Counted from the first letter of the stretch, positions 53,811 to 63,194 are shown. The stretch is 64,000 nt of DNA from Carboxydothermus pertinax (GCF_001950255.1 NZ_BDJK01000003.1:109578-173577); one strand, 5' to 3'. Translations and numbers: made by a program. Notes: a model not told the origin generated them from the letters alone.

Positions 53811-55067
53811 GTGGTTACAGTAACGAGCTTTTACCTTAGTCGAATTATCGGGAATAAAATTTGGACTGAAGATGGGAAAAACCTGGGTAAGCTTAAAGAC
53901 CTGGTGATTGATGCCAAGGAAATCAAGCCATTAGTAATAGCTGCAGTTTATAAAAAGGGAAAGAATGAATGCTTTTTAGATTTTTCCCAGGTGGAAATCT
54001 ATAAGGAAAAGGGACAATATGTCTTAAAAGCCAAAAACGTTGTAGAAATCGAATTACTTAAAGAAGATAAGATTATGCTTGTTAAACATATTTTAGATAA
54101 GCAAATCGTTGACATCAACGGACGAAAAGTGGTTCGGGTTAACGACATCCGGCTGGCCAATTTAGCCACGGGAGTTTACGTGGTAGCGGTGGATATAGGC
54201 GTGGAAGGGATTTTAAGGCGCCTGGGGCTGGCCAAGCCAATTAAAAGATTTTTAAAGCCTTTTGGGAAAAGGATTAATTCGAAATTTATTTTATGGGATG
54301 AAGTGGAACCGATAGTTTCCCCCCGTTCGGATTTAAAGCTTTCCACGACTTATTCTAAACTAGCAACCCTCCATCCTTCAGATTTAGCCGATATTATTGA
54401 AGAGTTGGATAAAATTACTCAAATGGCGGTTTTTACTACCCTTGATGAAAATAAAGCAGCGGTAGTTTTAGAAGAATTAAATGCTGAAGCCCAAAGAAAT
54501 GTTTTAGAAAGCTTGCCGCTGGAAAAAGCGGCGGATCTTTTAGAAAAAATGCCTGCCGATGAAATTGCGGATATCCTTGACGAAATTCGGGGCGAAAAAG
54601 CTGAACAAATTTTAAATGAGATGGAAAAAGAACTGTCCCAGGAAGTCAAAGAATTAATGGGATATCCCGAAAATACCGTGGGAAGCCTTATGACCACGGA
54701 ATTTATAGCTTTTAAAACCGATTTTTCCGTGGAACAAACAATTAACGAATTGCGGCGGCTGAAACCGCCTTCCGATACTATTTATTACCTTTATGTGGTT
54801 GATAATGCTAATCGTCTAAGTGGCATAGTTTCTCTAAGGGACCTGGTAATTGCTGAGCCTGATACCCCCCTGGCGGAAATTATGAATAAGCAAATAATTT
54901 TTGTTTACGACACCGATAATTTAAAAAAGTTAGTAGAAGTTGTGTCTAAATACGATTTACTGGCCATTCCTGTGATCAATGGAGAAAAAAAGTTGCTGGG
55001 TGTTGTCTTGTTAAATGACCTAGTTTACGAAATTATTACGGTCCAAAGGAAGCGCAAACCCTACTAA
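53811..55067 (+). CDS. PRC-barrel / MgtE-N / CBS protein without channel domain
   Basis: 418 residues. PRC-barrel-like N-terminus (IIGNKIWTEDGKNLGKLKDLVI, about 10-31) and a second copy near 110-150, a MgtE intracellular N domain (about 185-280, with LHPSDLADIIEELD and ADLLEKMPADEIADIL) and paired CBS domains (about 290-410). There are no membrane spans, so the magnesium channel part of MgtE is missing. Probably the cytosolic Mg-sensing partner of the transporter encoded 17 bases downstream. Starts at GTG 53811. Confidence 0.87.
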   Translation: MVTVTSFYLSRIIGNKIWTEDGKNLGKLKDLVIDAKEIKPLVIAAVYKKGKNECFLDFSQVEIYKEKGQYVLKAKNVVEIELLKEDKIMLVKHILDKQIVDINGRKVVRVNDIRLANLATGVYVVAVDIGVEGILRRLGLAKPIKRFLKPFGKRINSKFILWDEVEPIVSPRSDLKLSTTYSKLATLHPSDLADIIEELDKITQMAVFTTLDENKAAVVLEELNAEAQRNVLESLPLEKAADLLEKMPADEIADILDEIRGEKAEQILNEMEKELSQEVKELMGYPENTVGSLMTTEFIAFKTDFSVEQTINELRRLKPPSDTIYYLYVVDNANRLSGIVSLRDLVIAEPDTPLAEIMNKQIIFVYDTDNLKKLVEVVSKYDLLAIPVINGEKKLLGVVLLNDLVYEIITVQRKRKPY

Positions 55068-55084
55068 AAAAGGGGGAAACCAAC

Positions 55085-56335
55085 ATGGCCAAAAAAAAGC
55101 ATTATCCACTTTTTTTGCGGAACTTATTAATTTTTTTAGCAATTTTGGGGCCTGGAATTATTACCGGAAGCGTGGATAACGATCCGGGGGGAATTACTAC
55201 TTATTCGGTGGCCGGAGCGACCTATGGTTATAAAATTTTATGGACGTTAATTCCTGCTTTCATTGTTTTAGTGGTAGTCCAGGAAATGAATGCTCGCATG
55301 GGGATTTATACCGGCAAAGGTTTAGCTGATTTAATTCGGGAGAATACTGGAGTTAAAACCACTTTTTTTATTTTTTTATTTTTACTTTTAGCGGATATTG
55401 GTAATACGGCTACAGAGTTTGCTGGGGTTGCCGGGAGTCTGCAAATTTTTGGTTTAAGTAAATATCTTACAGTACCGTTAATTGCGGTGGTTATTTGGAT
55501 TATAGTGGTTAAAGGAAACTACCGGATGGCGGAAAAAATCTTTTTGGTATTTAGTTTGTTTCTTTTAAGCTATGTAATCTCTGCGGTTATGGCTAAACCT
55601 TCACCGGCGGAAATCGTCCAGGGTTTTTTAAAGCCTTCGGTGAAATTTGACGCTGGCTACATTTCCTTGGTGATTGGCATAATTGGGACAACGGTGGCTC
55701 CCTGGATGCAGTTTTATATGCAATCGGCGGTAATTGAAAAAGGCTTGAGAATTGAGGATTACAAGTACAGTATTTGGGATGTAATCCTGGGGGGGGTTGC
55801 CACGATTGTTGTGGCTGCGGCCATTATTATTGCTTGTGCGGCAACTTTGTATCCCAATCATATTAAAATTGATGAAGCTAAAGATGCTGCTTTGGCCTTA
55901 AAGCCCTTTGCAGGGCCGTTAGCATCTTACGTTTTTGCTTTTGGCTTATTTATTTCTGCAGTATTTGCGGCGATCATTTTACCGCTTTCCACAGCTTTTT
56001 ATGTTTGTGAAGCTTTTGGTTTTGAAGCTGGTATTGACAAATCGTTCCAGGAGGCGCCGGAGTTTTACACATTATTTACGGCAATTATTGTCATTGCCGT
56101 GGGGATTATTTTAATTCCCAATGCTCCCTTAATTACCATTACCCTTTGGACCCAAATTTTGAACGGGATCCTTTTGCCGGTAGTTTTGATCTGCATGATG
56201 TTAATTGTTAACAATGTTGAGGTCATGGGCGAATTTAAAAATAAATTTTTCAACAATTTAGTGGGATGGGTAACGGTAGTGGTGCTAATTGGCCTGACAG
56301 TGTTTTTACTTTTAACCTCGGGATTATCTCTTTAA
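55085..56335 (+). CDS. NRAMP-related magnesium transporter (NRMT type)
   Basis: 416 residues with about eleven spans. In the first span the NRAMP motif DPGN is replaced by DNDPGG (31-36), and in span 6 the metal-binding MPH motif is TVAPW (203-207), so the methionine is lost. This is the pattern described for NRAMP-related transporters that carry magnesium and that are linked to M-box riboswitches in clostridia. The riboswitch and MgtE-N neighbour support magnesium over manganese or iron. Only 3 bases separate it from the convergent next gene. Confidence 0.85.
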   Translation: MAKKKHYPLFLRNLLIFLAILGPGIITGSVDNDPGGITTYSVAGATYGYKILWTLIPAFIVLVVVQEMNARMGIYTGKGLADLIRENTGVKTTFFIFLFLLLADIGNTATEFAGVAGSLQIFGLSKYLTVPLIAVVIWIIVVKGNYRMAEKIFLVFSLFLLSYVISAVMAKPSPAEIVQGFLKPSVKFDAGYISLVIGIIGTTVAPWMQFYMQSAVIEKGLRIEDYKYSIWDVILGGVATIVVAAAIIIACAATLYPNHIKIDEAKDAALALKPFAGPLASYVFAFGLFISAVFAAIILPLSTAFYVCEAFGFEAGIDKSFQEAPEFYTLFTAIIVIAVGIILIPNAPLITITLWTQILNGILLPVVLICMMLIVNNVEVMGEFKNKFFNNLVGWVTVVVLIGLTVFLLLTSGLSL

Positions 56336-56338
56336 AAA

Positions 56339-57376
56339 CTAATTTTTCAGTAACACCAAAACTTTGAATACCTCTCCCATTGGGGGGAGGATTAATTTTT
56401 TTATTTTTAAAGTTTCCTGGTAGCTTTCCAAGGTCTGGATAAGGTCATCCCGTTTTACAAACTCCATAATTCCCGCTTGCATTAAAAATTCTCCCTGGCT
56501 TAAATACAACTCTTCTTTAAAACCTAATGTTTTAGCTTTTTTCCGGAGCATCCCAAAATCAACGTGAGCGGTAATGTCCTGGTTGCCTGGATTTTCTAAC
56601 GGGTCTTGCTGACGGTGGCGGGAAAAGGAAGTTAAAGTGCCTTGCCTACGGGCAGGATGGTAGAGTTCTTCAGTGGTATAGCCGTAGTCGAAAATAATTA
56701 ATGCTCCGCGGTTAAGTTTTTGGTAAATTTCTTTCAGCCATTTACCTGCCTCCAAGTTTACGTCGAAAATCTGTCCTTCAACGGGGGATATGTTGGCTTC
56801 TTTCAGGTATAACTCGATTTCGGGGGAAGAAAGCCGGGATGGGTAGGTAAAAAATTTACCGTTATCATCAACCCCTACGTAAATTTCCTGAAAAATTCCC
56901 TTTTGGTAAATTACCCGGTGGACGGGAAACGCGTCTACTACTTCATTGGCAATGATTATTCCCGAAAAATTTTGGGGAAATTCCGGAAGATGTCTTATCT
57001 GGTTTTGCTGGCGTTCAAGATTTTTTCTTTGGACTTCTCTTAAATGAGCGCTTATTTCAAGAATGTGATATTCCGGGAAAAGCCCTTGAGCAGCAAACCA
57101 ACCTAAAATATCTTGAGCCATTTTCCCGGTTCCAGCACCAAATTCTAACAGCGTTAAGGGTATGCCATAAGTTTGGTTGAGGTTAAAGATGTATTTTCCC
57201 AGAGTATAACCAAAGCTCTTACTTAAAATTGGGGCAGTATAAAAATCCCCAGCTTTTCCAAGGCTTACTTTTCGGATATAATATCCGTAGTCCGGATGAT
57301 ATAAGGCAAGTTCCATAAAATCACGAAAAGTAAGAGGCATCTTTTTTATTTTTTCTTTTAAAATTTCTTTAAGCAT
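56339..57376 (-). CDS. SAM-dependent methyltransferase, MidA/NDUFAF7 family
   Basis: 345 residues. Opens with the family text MTFRDFMELALYHPDYGYY-like sequence (about 15-33), then GDFYTAPILSKSFG near 43 and the SAM motif LLEFGAGTGKMAQDIL near 78-93, with NEVVDAFPVHRV near 148. In eukaryotes the homologue methylates a complex I arginine; the bacterial target is unknown. AAAGGAGGA precedes the ATG. Convergent with the transporter gene. Confidence 0.88.
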   Translation of the reverse strand: MLKEILKEKIKKMPLTFRDFMELALYHPDYGYYIRKVSLGKAGDFYTAPILSKSFGYTLGKYIFNLNQTYGIPLTLLEFGAGTGKMAQDILGWFAAQGLFPEYHILEISAHLREVQRKNLERQQNQIRHLPEFPQNFSGIIIANEVVDAFPVHRVIYQKGIFQEIYVGVDDNGKFFTYPSRLSSPEIELYLKEANISPVEGQIFDVNLEAGKWLKEIYQKLNRGALIIFDYGYTTEELYHPARRQGTLTSFSRHRQQDPLENPGNQDITAHVDFGMLRKKAKTLGFKEELYLSQGEFLMQAGIMEFVKRDDLIQTLESYQETLKIKKLILPPMGEVFKVLVLLKN

Positions 57377-57524
57377 AAAATCCTCCTTTTTGGCATATAC
57401 AACGAAAAATTAGTTTTACTAGCTTGATTTTACCATAGAGAAAAAATAAGAAAAAATAAAAATATAAGCAGGAAAATTAAACTTTTGGTCGAATAGTATT
57501 GCCTTGTGTGAATGGGGTGATGTA

Positions 57525-57710
57525 ATGAAACAAATTTGGGCCAAAATCCAAAAAGAGCGAGAAAAGCTTGTGGAACTGTATGAGCAGAAAAAAGATTTTC
57601 GGGATGCGGAAGTGTACAGTTTAAGCCAGGCTTTAGATGAGCTGGTGGTTAAGTATATGAAAAAACAGCTGCAAAATCCGGAGGACAGGTTATGGCCGGA
57701 GCCAAAATAG
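57525..57710 (+). CDS. Spo0E-like aspartyl-phosphate phosphatase
   Basis: 61 residues from ATG 57525 (GGGGTGAT upstream). The helical pattern REKLVELYEQKKDF...YSLSQALDELVVKYMKK contains the SQxLD signature that defines Spo0E-family phosphatases, which dephosphorylate Spo0A and delay sporulation. Size is typical. GGTCGAA at 57487-57493 upstream resembles a Spo0A box (TGTCGAA, one difference). Its end overlaps nadD by 19 bases. Confidence 0.8.
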   Translation: MKQIWAKIQKEREKLVELYEQKKDFRDAEVYSLSQALDELVVKYMKKQLQNPEDRLWPEPK

Positions 57711-58297
57711 GAATTTTTGGGGGAAGCTTTAATCCGGTGCATCTTGGACACCTGGTACTGGCGCGGGAAGTTTTGTGGCAGGCGGGGTTAGATAAGATTC
57801 TGTTTATTCCGGCAAAAATCCCCCCCCATAAAAAAGAGGGAGTAATAAGTGAACAGCATCGCTTTCAAATGTTACGGTTGGCTTTAAAAAAATATCCGGA
57901 GTTTTCAGTGAGTAATATTGAATTTTTGCGGGACAAGCCTTCGTATACTTTTGATACCGTAGAGGAGTTAAAATTACTTTATCCCCATGATGAACTTTAC
58001 TTCATTACCGGTGCCGATGGCCTTTTGGAAATTACCGGATGGTACAGAGGCGAAGAACTTTTGACGATGATCCCTTTAATTGCAGTAGCCCGTCCGGGTG
58101 TTCCCGGGGAAGTTTTTTTAAAGCAGGTAGAGTACCTTAAAAACCAATATCAGGCCCGGATCATGGTTGCGGAAATGCCGGCAATTGGCATTTCCAGTTC
58201 TTTAATCCGGCAGAGAATCAGGGAAAATCTTCCCTATTCCCATTTAATACCAGTAGAGGTATATGAGTATATTGTTGCAAATAATTTGTATCGTTAA
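57692..58297 (+). CDS. nadD: Nicotinate-nucleotide adenylyltransferase
   Basis: 201 residues of the NadD nucleotidyltransferase family: GIFGGSFNPVHLGHL (the (H/T)xGH motif near residue 18), FIPAKIPPHK, TGADGLLEITGW near 108 and the C-terminal ISSSLIRQR. Makes nicotinate adenine dinucleotide for NAD synthesis. nadD-yqeK-rsfS is a conserved Firmicute order, interrupted here by one RRM gene. Confidence 0.95.
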   Translation: MAGAKIGIFGGSFNPVHLGHLVLAREVLWQAGLDKILFIPAKIPPHKKEGVISEQHRFQMLRLALKKYPEFSVSNIEFLRDKPSYTFDTVEELKLLYPHDELYFITGADGLLEITGWYRGEELLTMIPLIAVARPGVPGEVFLKQVEYLKNQYQARIMVAEMPAIGISSSLIRQRIRENLPYSHLIPVEVYEYIVANNLYR

Positions 58298-58366
58298 ACT
58301 CGGTATGAACTGCTGTGACCGGTTAATAATAAAAATAAAATAAGTATGAAGCGAAGGTGGTTTTAG

Positions 58367-58618
58367 ATGACCAAAACATTGTATGTAGGGAATTTGCCCT
58401 GGAAAATCCGGTCAGAGCAGTTACAGGAAATTGCTTCGGAATTTGGGGAAGTGTTAGGAGCCCGGGTTATTATAGAAAGAGATAGCGGTCGTTCCAAAGG
58501 TTACGGCTTTATTGAAGTACGGGACGAAGATGCGGAAAAATTTGTGGCGGGATTAAATGGGAAGAAAGTTGAAGGACGGGAACTGGTAGTTAGCGAAGCC
58601 CGAGAGCGAAATGGCTAA
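58367..58618 (+). CDS. RRM-type RNA-binding protein
   Basis: 83 residues forming a single RNA recognition motif with RNP2 LYVGNLPW at the N-terminus and RNP1 KGYGFIEV near 43-50. Such free-standing RRM proteins occur in cyanobacteria and some anaerobic Firmicutes and may act as RNA chaperones. It lies inside the nadD-yqeK cluster with its own terminator. Confidence 0.92.
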   Translation: MTKTLYVGNLPWKIRSEQLQEIASEFGEVLGARVIIERDSGRSKGYGFIEVRDEDAEKFVAGLNGKKVEGRELVVSEARERNG

Positions 58619-58642
58619 CCCCCGATTTTGCGGGGGTTTTTT
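58619..58642 (+). terminator. Terminator after the RRM gene
   Basis: Stem CCCCCG/CGGGGG with an ATTTTG loop and six T residues, directly after the stop codon. Confidence 0.9.
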
Positions 58643-58662
58643 CCAGTTTAGGGGGGATGGGA

Positions 58663-59241
58663 GTGAAAAGATTTCTACAGCTTTTACAGGAAAACCTTTC
58701 GGAAGATAGATTGAGTCATTCCTTAGGGGTAGCGCGTACCGCTTTTTATCTTGCTAAGAAACACCTTCCGGCCAAAAAAGAAAAAGCTTTTCTGGCGGGG
58801 ATTGCCCATGATATAGCTCGGGAATGGCCGGCGGAAAGAATGATTGCTTTTTTAAAGGACAAAGGATACGACATAACCCCGGAAGATAAATTAAACACCG
58901 TAGTGCTTCACGCTCCTGCGGGAGCATATTTTATCCGGGATATGTTGAGGATTTACGATGAAGAGATTTTTAACGCAGTTTCCCGTCATACCCTGGGGGC
59001 AGTTGGCATGACCGATTTGGATATGATTATTTTTTTAGCGGATTTAATTGAACCGGGGCGAAACTTTGCCCAAAGGCAAAACCTTTTAATTGTCTCTTTT
59101 CAGGACCTAAAACGGGGGATGCTTTTAGCCCTGGAAAATACTTTAGAATATTTAACGAAAAAAAATAAAACGGTTGATTCCCGGACAACCTTGGTTTTAA
59201 ACTATTTTCGGGAAGAAGTAGCAAAAAAAGATAGTATTTAG
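58663..59241 (+). CDS. yqeK: YqeK family HD-domain Ap4A hydrolase
   Basis: 192 residues from GTG 58663 (ATG 58657 is in the same frame but sits on the GGGGGG ribosome binding site). HD-domain metal motif: H in LSHSLGVAR near 20, the HD pair in AGIAHDIAREW near 48, and later LHAPAGAY and RHTLG. Family members hydrolyse diadenosine tetraphosphate symmetrically. Followed by rsfS. Confidence 0.92.
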   Translation: MKRFLQLLQENLSEDRLSHSLGVARTAFYLAKKHLPAKKEKAFLAGIAHDIAREWPAERMIAFLKDKGYDITPEDKLNTVVLHAPAGAYFIRDMLRIYDEEIFNAVSRHTLGAVGMTDLDMIIFLADLIEPGRNFAQRQNLLIVSFQDLKRGMLLALENTLEYLTKKNKTVDSRTTLVLNYFREEVAKKDSI

Positions 59242-59277
59242 CTATAATATAAAAAGAAGTTTAAGGGAGGTGTTTTT

Positions 59278-59640
59278 TTGGAAAAAGTTTTACCTCAACA
59301 TATAAATTTTGCAATGGATGCCGCTTTGGATAAAAAAGGATTTAATTTAAGCCTTTTAGATGTTTCTTCTTTAACACCAATTTGCGATTACTTTTTAATA
59401 GTTTCGGCCAATTCTACCATTCAGGTAAAAGCGATTGTCGATAACATTGAAGAAAAACTATCGGAAATCGGCTTAACTCCTTTTCGTATCGAAGGGAAAA
59501 ATGCAGCCCGCTGGGTTTTAATGGATTATGGGGACCTGGTAGTGCATGTGTTTGTAGAAGAGGAGCGGGAATTTTACGATTTGGAAAGATTGTGGCGGAC
59601 AGCCGAAAATTACCGGCACGATATGGTTGACAAAGTTTAA
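59278..59640 (+). CDS. rsfS: Ribosome silencing factor RsfS
   Basis: 120 residues of the iojap/YbeB family, with DVSSLTPICDYFLIVSANST near 28-47 and GLTPFRIEGKNAARWVLMDYGDLVVHVF near 75-102 (described by position). Binds L14 and prevents subunit joining under starvation. TTG start behind AAGGGAGGTG. Its last codons contain the -35 box of the leuS promoter. Confidence 0.95.
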   Translation: MEKVLPQHINFAMDAALDKKGFNLSLLDVSSLTPICDYFLIVSANSTIQVKAIVDNIEEKLSEIGLTPFRIEGKNAARWVLMDYGDLVVHVFVEEEREFYDLERLWRTAENYRHDMVDKV

Positions 59641-59655
59641 TGATTTATATATAAT
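59627..59655 (+). promoter_or_regulatory. Perfect-consensus promoter of the leuS leader
   Basis: TTGACA (59627-59632, inside the rsfS end), 17-base spacer, TATAAT (59650-59655). Both hexamers are exact. Transcription would start near 59662 and cover the specifier stem, the tRNA and the T-box. Confidence 0.88.
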
Positions 59656-59661
59656 TTCTCA

Positions 59662-60000
59662 TGTGACTAGCAATGTAAAAAACGGTGAAGAGGAGCAGTA
59701 ACTGTTTTGCGGCTTAAAGAGAGCAGCCGGATGGTGCAAGGCTGCAGCCTCCAAACAGTGAACTCGCCTCGGAGTTGCCAGGGGGATAGGTACTTCTGGC
59801 CGGACGGTTCCGTTATCCAAAACAAGTGGGCAAGAATGTGGGGCTGTAGCGCAGTGGGAGCGCGCTTCCTTGGCATGGAAGAGGTCGCGGGTTCGATCCC
59901 CGCCAGCTCCACCATTATTATATTCTTGTCAATTAGGGTGGTACCGCGGGAAAGTACTCCTCCCGTCCCTTAGGGGATGGCGAGGAGTTTTTTGTTATTT
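59662..60000 (+). ncRNA. T-box riboswitch leader, leucine-specific, containing a tRNA gene
   Basis: Stem I has GAGG/CCTC and ACTGTTT/AAACAGT flanking an internal loop with AGCAGTA on the 5' side and GAACTCG on the 3' side, giving the specifier codon CTC (Leu) at 59763-59765, consistent with leuS. The T-box AGGGTGGTACCGCGG is at 59935-59949; the terminator ACTCCTC/GAGGAGT with TTTTTT ends near 59993. Between them, CAAGAAT (59831) and ATTCTTG (59922) enclose a complete tRNA-Ala. Confidence 0.92.
59840..59914 (+). tRNA. tRNA-Ala(GGC) embedded in the leuS T-box leader
   Basis: Acceptor GGGGCTG/CAGCTCC (one G-T pair), D-arm GCGC/GCGC, anticodon CTTCC-TTGGCAT-GGAAG (anticodon GGC), T-arm GCGGG-TTCGATC-CCCGC, discriminator A and encoded CCA: a normal tRNA with no defect. 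It has no promoter of its own that I can see and would be cut out of the leader transcript. Protein-like frames across it on both strands are artefacts. Confidence 0.97.
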
Positions 60001-60020
60001 CTACCTACTGGAGGGAGAAT

Positions 60021-62486
60021 ATGCAAGAGAGGTATGATTTTAAGACTATTGAGCCGAAGTGGCAGAAAAAATGGGAGGAATTAAAACTTTACGAAGTGGA
60101 TGATTTTTCGGAAAAACCTAAATATTACTGTTTGGAAATGTTTCCGTATCCTTCCGGGAAGCTCCACATGGGCCATGTTCGCAATTATTCCATTGGTGAT
60201 GTAGTAGCCCGGTATAAGCGGATGCAGGGTTATGCTGTGTTACATCCTATGGGCTGGGATGCTTTTGGCCTTCCGGCGGAAAATGCGGCGATAAAACATG
60301 GTAATATCCATCCGGCCGATTGGACCTGGGATAATATTGCCAATATGAGACGGCAGTTAAAGGAGTTAGGTATTTCTTACGACTGGCGGCGGGAAGTAGC
60401 TACCTGCCATCCGGAGTATTATCGCTGGACCCAGTGGTTGTTTTTACAGTTTTACAAAAAAGGGCTTGCTTATAAGAAAAAGGCTCCGGTAAACTGGTGT
60501 CCTGGCTGTCAGACGGTTCTTGCTAATGAACAAGTAGTGGATGGAGAGTGCGAGCGCTGCCATTCCCGGGTGGAGAAAAAAGAATTGGAACAGTGGTTCT
60601 TTAAAATTACCGCTTATGCTGAAAGATTATTACAGGATATAGAAAAATTAGACGGCTGGCCGGAAAAAGTAAAAATCATGCAGGCCAACTGGATTGGTAA
60701 ATCCAAGGGGGCAGAAATTGTTTTTAAAATAAAAGGTCACGGTGAAACTATTTCGGTCTTTACCACCCGGCCCGATACTATTTTTGGGGTAACCTATATG
60801 GTGTTGGCGCCGGAACATCCTTTAGTGGAAAGGATTTCAGCGGGAACACCTTTTGCTGGTGCTGTGAAAGAGTTTAGACGGAAAATGATGTATCTTTCGG
60901 AAATTGAAAGAACTGCCGAGACTGCTGAAAAAGAAGGGGTTTTCACAGGAGCTTATGCCATAAACCCCTTTACCGGTGAAGAAATTCCCATCCTTATAGC
61001 GAACTACGTTCTGGTTGAGTATGGAACGGGTGCGGTTATGGGGGTGCCGGCGCACGATCAGCGGGACTTCTTGTTTGCCAAAAAATACAATTTACCCATA
61101 AAAGTGGTAATAACTCCTCCGGGGCAAGAATTAAAAGCCGAGGAGCTAGCGGAAGCCTATACTGGAGAAGGGGTTCTGGTAAACTCCGGAGAGTTTACCG
61201 GATTACCTAATCGGGAGGCAATCCACATAATTACCGAAGAAGCAGAAAAACGTGGCTTTGGTAAATTTAGGGTAAATTACCGGTTGCGGGACTGGCTAAT
61301 ATCCCGGCAGAGGTACTGGGGTGCTCCGATTCCAATTATCTATTGTGAGAAGTGCGGAATTGTGCCTGTTCCCGAGGACCAGCTACCGGTAGTTTTGCCA
61401 TACAATGTAGAATTTCGTCCTACCGGGGAAAGTCCCTTAAAATATGTACCGGAATTTTTAAATACCACCTGTCCTGAGTGCGGTGGACCCGCTACCAGGG
61501 AAACGGATACAATGGATACTTTTATTTGTTCGTCCTGGTATTATTTTCGCTATACTTCTCCCCGGGATAAAGAACGCCCCTGGAGTAAAGACAAGGTCGA
61601 GAGGTGGCTGCCGGTGGACCAGTATATCGGTGGGGTGGAGCATGCTATCTTACACCTTTTGTACTCTCGCTTCTTCACTAAGGTTCTTTACGATTTAGGG
61701 CTGGTGCCGGTGGATGAGCCGTTTACCAATCTGTTAACCCAGGGCATGGTGTTAAAAGATGGGGCCAAGATGAGTAAATCCAAAGGGAATGTGGTAAGTC
61801 CCGAAGAAATTGTCGAAAAGTACGGGGCCGATACTGCCCGGCTGTTTATACTTTTTGCTGCACCGCCGGAACGGGATTTGGAATGGAGCGACCAGGGGGT
61901 AGAAGGAAGCTTTCGCTTTTTAAACCGGGTGTGGCGGCTAATTTACCAGACCAAAGACCGGATTTCCGATGAACTTTTAGAATTTACAGCTAAAGATAAA
62001 GAATTAAATCGCCTTTTACATGCTACCATTAAAAAAGTAACCGAGGATATTGAAGAACGTTTTAATTTCAATACCGCTATTTCCGCTATCATGGAACTGG
62101 TAAACGGCCTTTACCAGTATAAAGAGGGCGAAATCAACCCGGGTCTTTTGAAAGAAACTTTAAATAAACTGGTAATCCTCCTTTCGCCTTTTGCTCCCCA
62201 TATTGCAGAAGAATTATGGGAGGCCCTGGGAAACAGGCAAAGCGTCCACTTAGAGCGCTGGCCGCAATATGAGGAAAAGGCTCTGTTAACCGAGGAAATA
62301 GAAATTGTTTTACAGATTAACGGTAAAGTAAAAGACAGGGTAATGGTGCCGCGGGGTGCCGGGGAAGAACAATTAAAAGCTATGGCTTTAAATGCGCCAA
62401 AAATTAAAGAATTGACCGCCGGGAAAAAAATTATTAAAGTAATTATAGTACCGGAAAAATTAATTAATATTGTGGTAGCGGGGTAG
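60021..62486 (+). CDS. leuS: Leucyl-tRNA synthetase
   Basis: 821-residue class Ia synthetase: HMGH near 48, KMSKS near 583, editing domain between them with the [20 protein letters not shown] segment near 250-269, a zinc-type CPGC/CERC pair near 158-177, and the C-terminal anticodon-binding domain. Normal length for the bacterial enzyme. TGGAGGGAG precedes the ATG. Controlled by the T-box upstream. Confidence 0.97.
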   Translation: MQERYDFKTIEPKWQKKWEELKLYEVDDFSEKPKYYCLEMFPYPSGKLHMGHVRNYSIGDVVARYKRMQGYAVLHPMGWDAFGLPAENAAIKHGNIHPADWTWDNIANMRRQLKELGISYDWRREVATCHPEYYRWTQWLFLQFYKKGLAYKKKAPVNWCPGCQTVLANEQVVDGECERCHSRVEKKELEQWFFKITAYAERLLQDIEKLDGWPEKVKIMQANWIGKSKGAEIVFKIKGHGETISVFTTRPDTIFGVTYMVLAPEHPLVERISAGTPFAGAVKEFRRKMMYLSEIERTAETAEKEGVFTGAYAINPFTGEEIPILIANYVLVEYGTGAVMGVPAHDQRDFLFAKKYNLPIKVVITPPGQELKAEELAEAYTGEGVLVNSGEFTGLPNREAIHIITEEAEKRGFGKFRVNYRLRDWLISRQRYWGAPIPIIYCEKCGIVPVPEDQLPVVLPYNVEFRPTGESPLKYVPEFLNTTCPECGGPATRETDTMDTFICSSWYYFRYTSPRDKERPWSKDKVERWLPVDQYIGGVEHAILHLLYSRFFTKVLYDLGLVPVDEPFTNLLTQGMVLKDGAKMSKSKGNVVSPEEIVEKYGADTARLFILFAAPPERDLEWSDQGVEGSFRFLNRVWRLIYQTKDRISDELLEFTAKDKELNRLLHATIKKVTEDIEERFNFNTAISAIMELVNGLYQYKEGEINPGLLKETLNKLVILLSPFAPHIAEELWEALGNRQSVHLERWPQYEEKALLTEEIEIVLQINGKVKDRVMVPRGAGEEQLKAMALNAPKIKELTAGKKIIKVIIVPEKLINIVVAG

Positions 62487-62488
62487 CA

Positions 62489-63130
62489 ATGGAAAACTGG
62501 GAAGTGTTAAAAAAAATCCCCCTTTTCGGCGAGCTTTCAACCGAGGAGTTAAAGGAAATTGGCAATCTTCTGTATGCAAGACGTTTAAAAAAAGGACAAA
62601 TTTTGTTTTCCGAAGGGGATCCGGGTACGGCGGTTTATTTTTTAAAAAGCGGCCGCATTAAGCTCTACAAAGAAGACCGGGAAGGGCGGGAACACATCCT
62701 TCATTATGTAGAGCCGGGGGATATTTTTGCCGAAGTTGTTTTGTTTTCTAAAAGGCCTTATCCAGCAACGGCAGAAGTTTTAGAGCCGGCGGAGGTATTA
62801 GTAATTCCCAATCCCGAGATGGAAAGCCTTTTAAAAAGGCGAGGAGAAATTGCCGTAAACCTCATAAAAGTACTTTTGTACCGCTTGGATTTAGCTAACC
62901 AGAAAATTAAGGAGTTGGCTTTAAAAGATAGTTTAGCTAGGGTTTGTAGCGTCCTTTTACGTTACGGTCCCGTAATTAATCTCTCCCAGCAGGAAATAGC
63001 AAGCTTAGCCGGGGTTTCCCGGGAAACGGCAAGCCGCATTATTAACGAATTTAAGCGGATTGGTGTAATACGGGCCGAGGGTCGGAGTATTGAGATTATA
63101 AATTACGACCGGTTAAAAGATTTTTCTTAA
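62489..63130 (+). CDS. Crp/Fnr family transcriptional regulator
   Basis: 213 residues: cyclic-nucleotide-type beta-roll (about 15-120, GDPGTAVYFLKSGRIKLY), dimer helix (about 120-145) and helix-turn-helix (SQQEIASLAGVSRETASRII, about 169-188). The recognition helix has ExxSR, the FNR-type pattern expected to read TTGAT half-sites. There is no N-terminal cysteine cluster and no Cys/His haem ligand as in CooA, so the signal is unknown. ATG is 2 bases after the leuS stop; the ribosome binding site is weak. Confidence 0.9.
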   Translation: MENWEVLKKIPLFGELSTEELKEIGNLLYARRLKKGQILFSEGDPGTAVYFLKSGRIKLYKEDREGREHILHYVEPGDIFAEVVLFSKRPYPATAEVLEPAEVLVIPNPEMESLLKRRGEIAVNLIKVLLYRLDLANQKIKELALKDSLARVCSVLLRYGPVINLSQQEIASLAGVSRETASRIINEFKRIGVIRAEGRSIEIINYDRLKDFS

Positions 63131-63194
63131 ATACATTTTTCACAAAAAAGGAATTAAGAAAATTTGAGCGAATACTGCTTTTATGAAAAGTAAA

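Noticed and set aside
59667..59973. Protein-like frames on both strands across the leuS leader
   Set aside because: They run through the tRNA-Ala and T-box. The minus-strand product (LAGIEPATS-type) is a well-known false protein produced by tRNA genes.
62489..63130. Crp/Fnr protein as the CO sensor CooA
   Set aside because: No haem-ligand Cys/His pair at the expected place near residue 75, and the N-terminus is not of the CooA type; ordinary Crp/Fnr of unknown signal.
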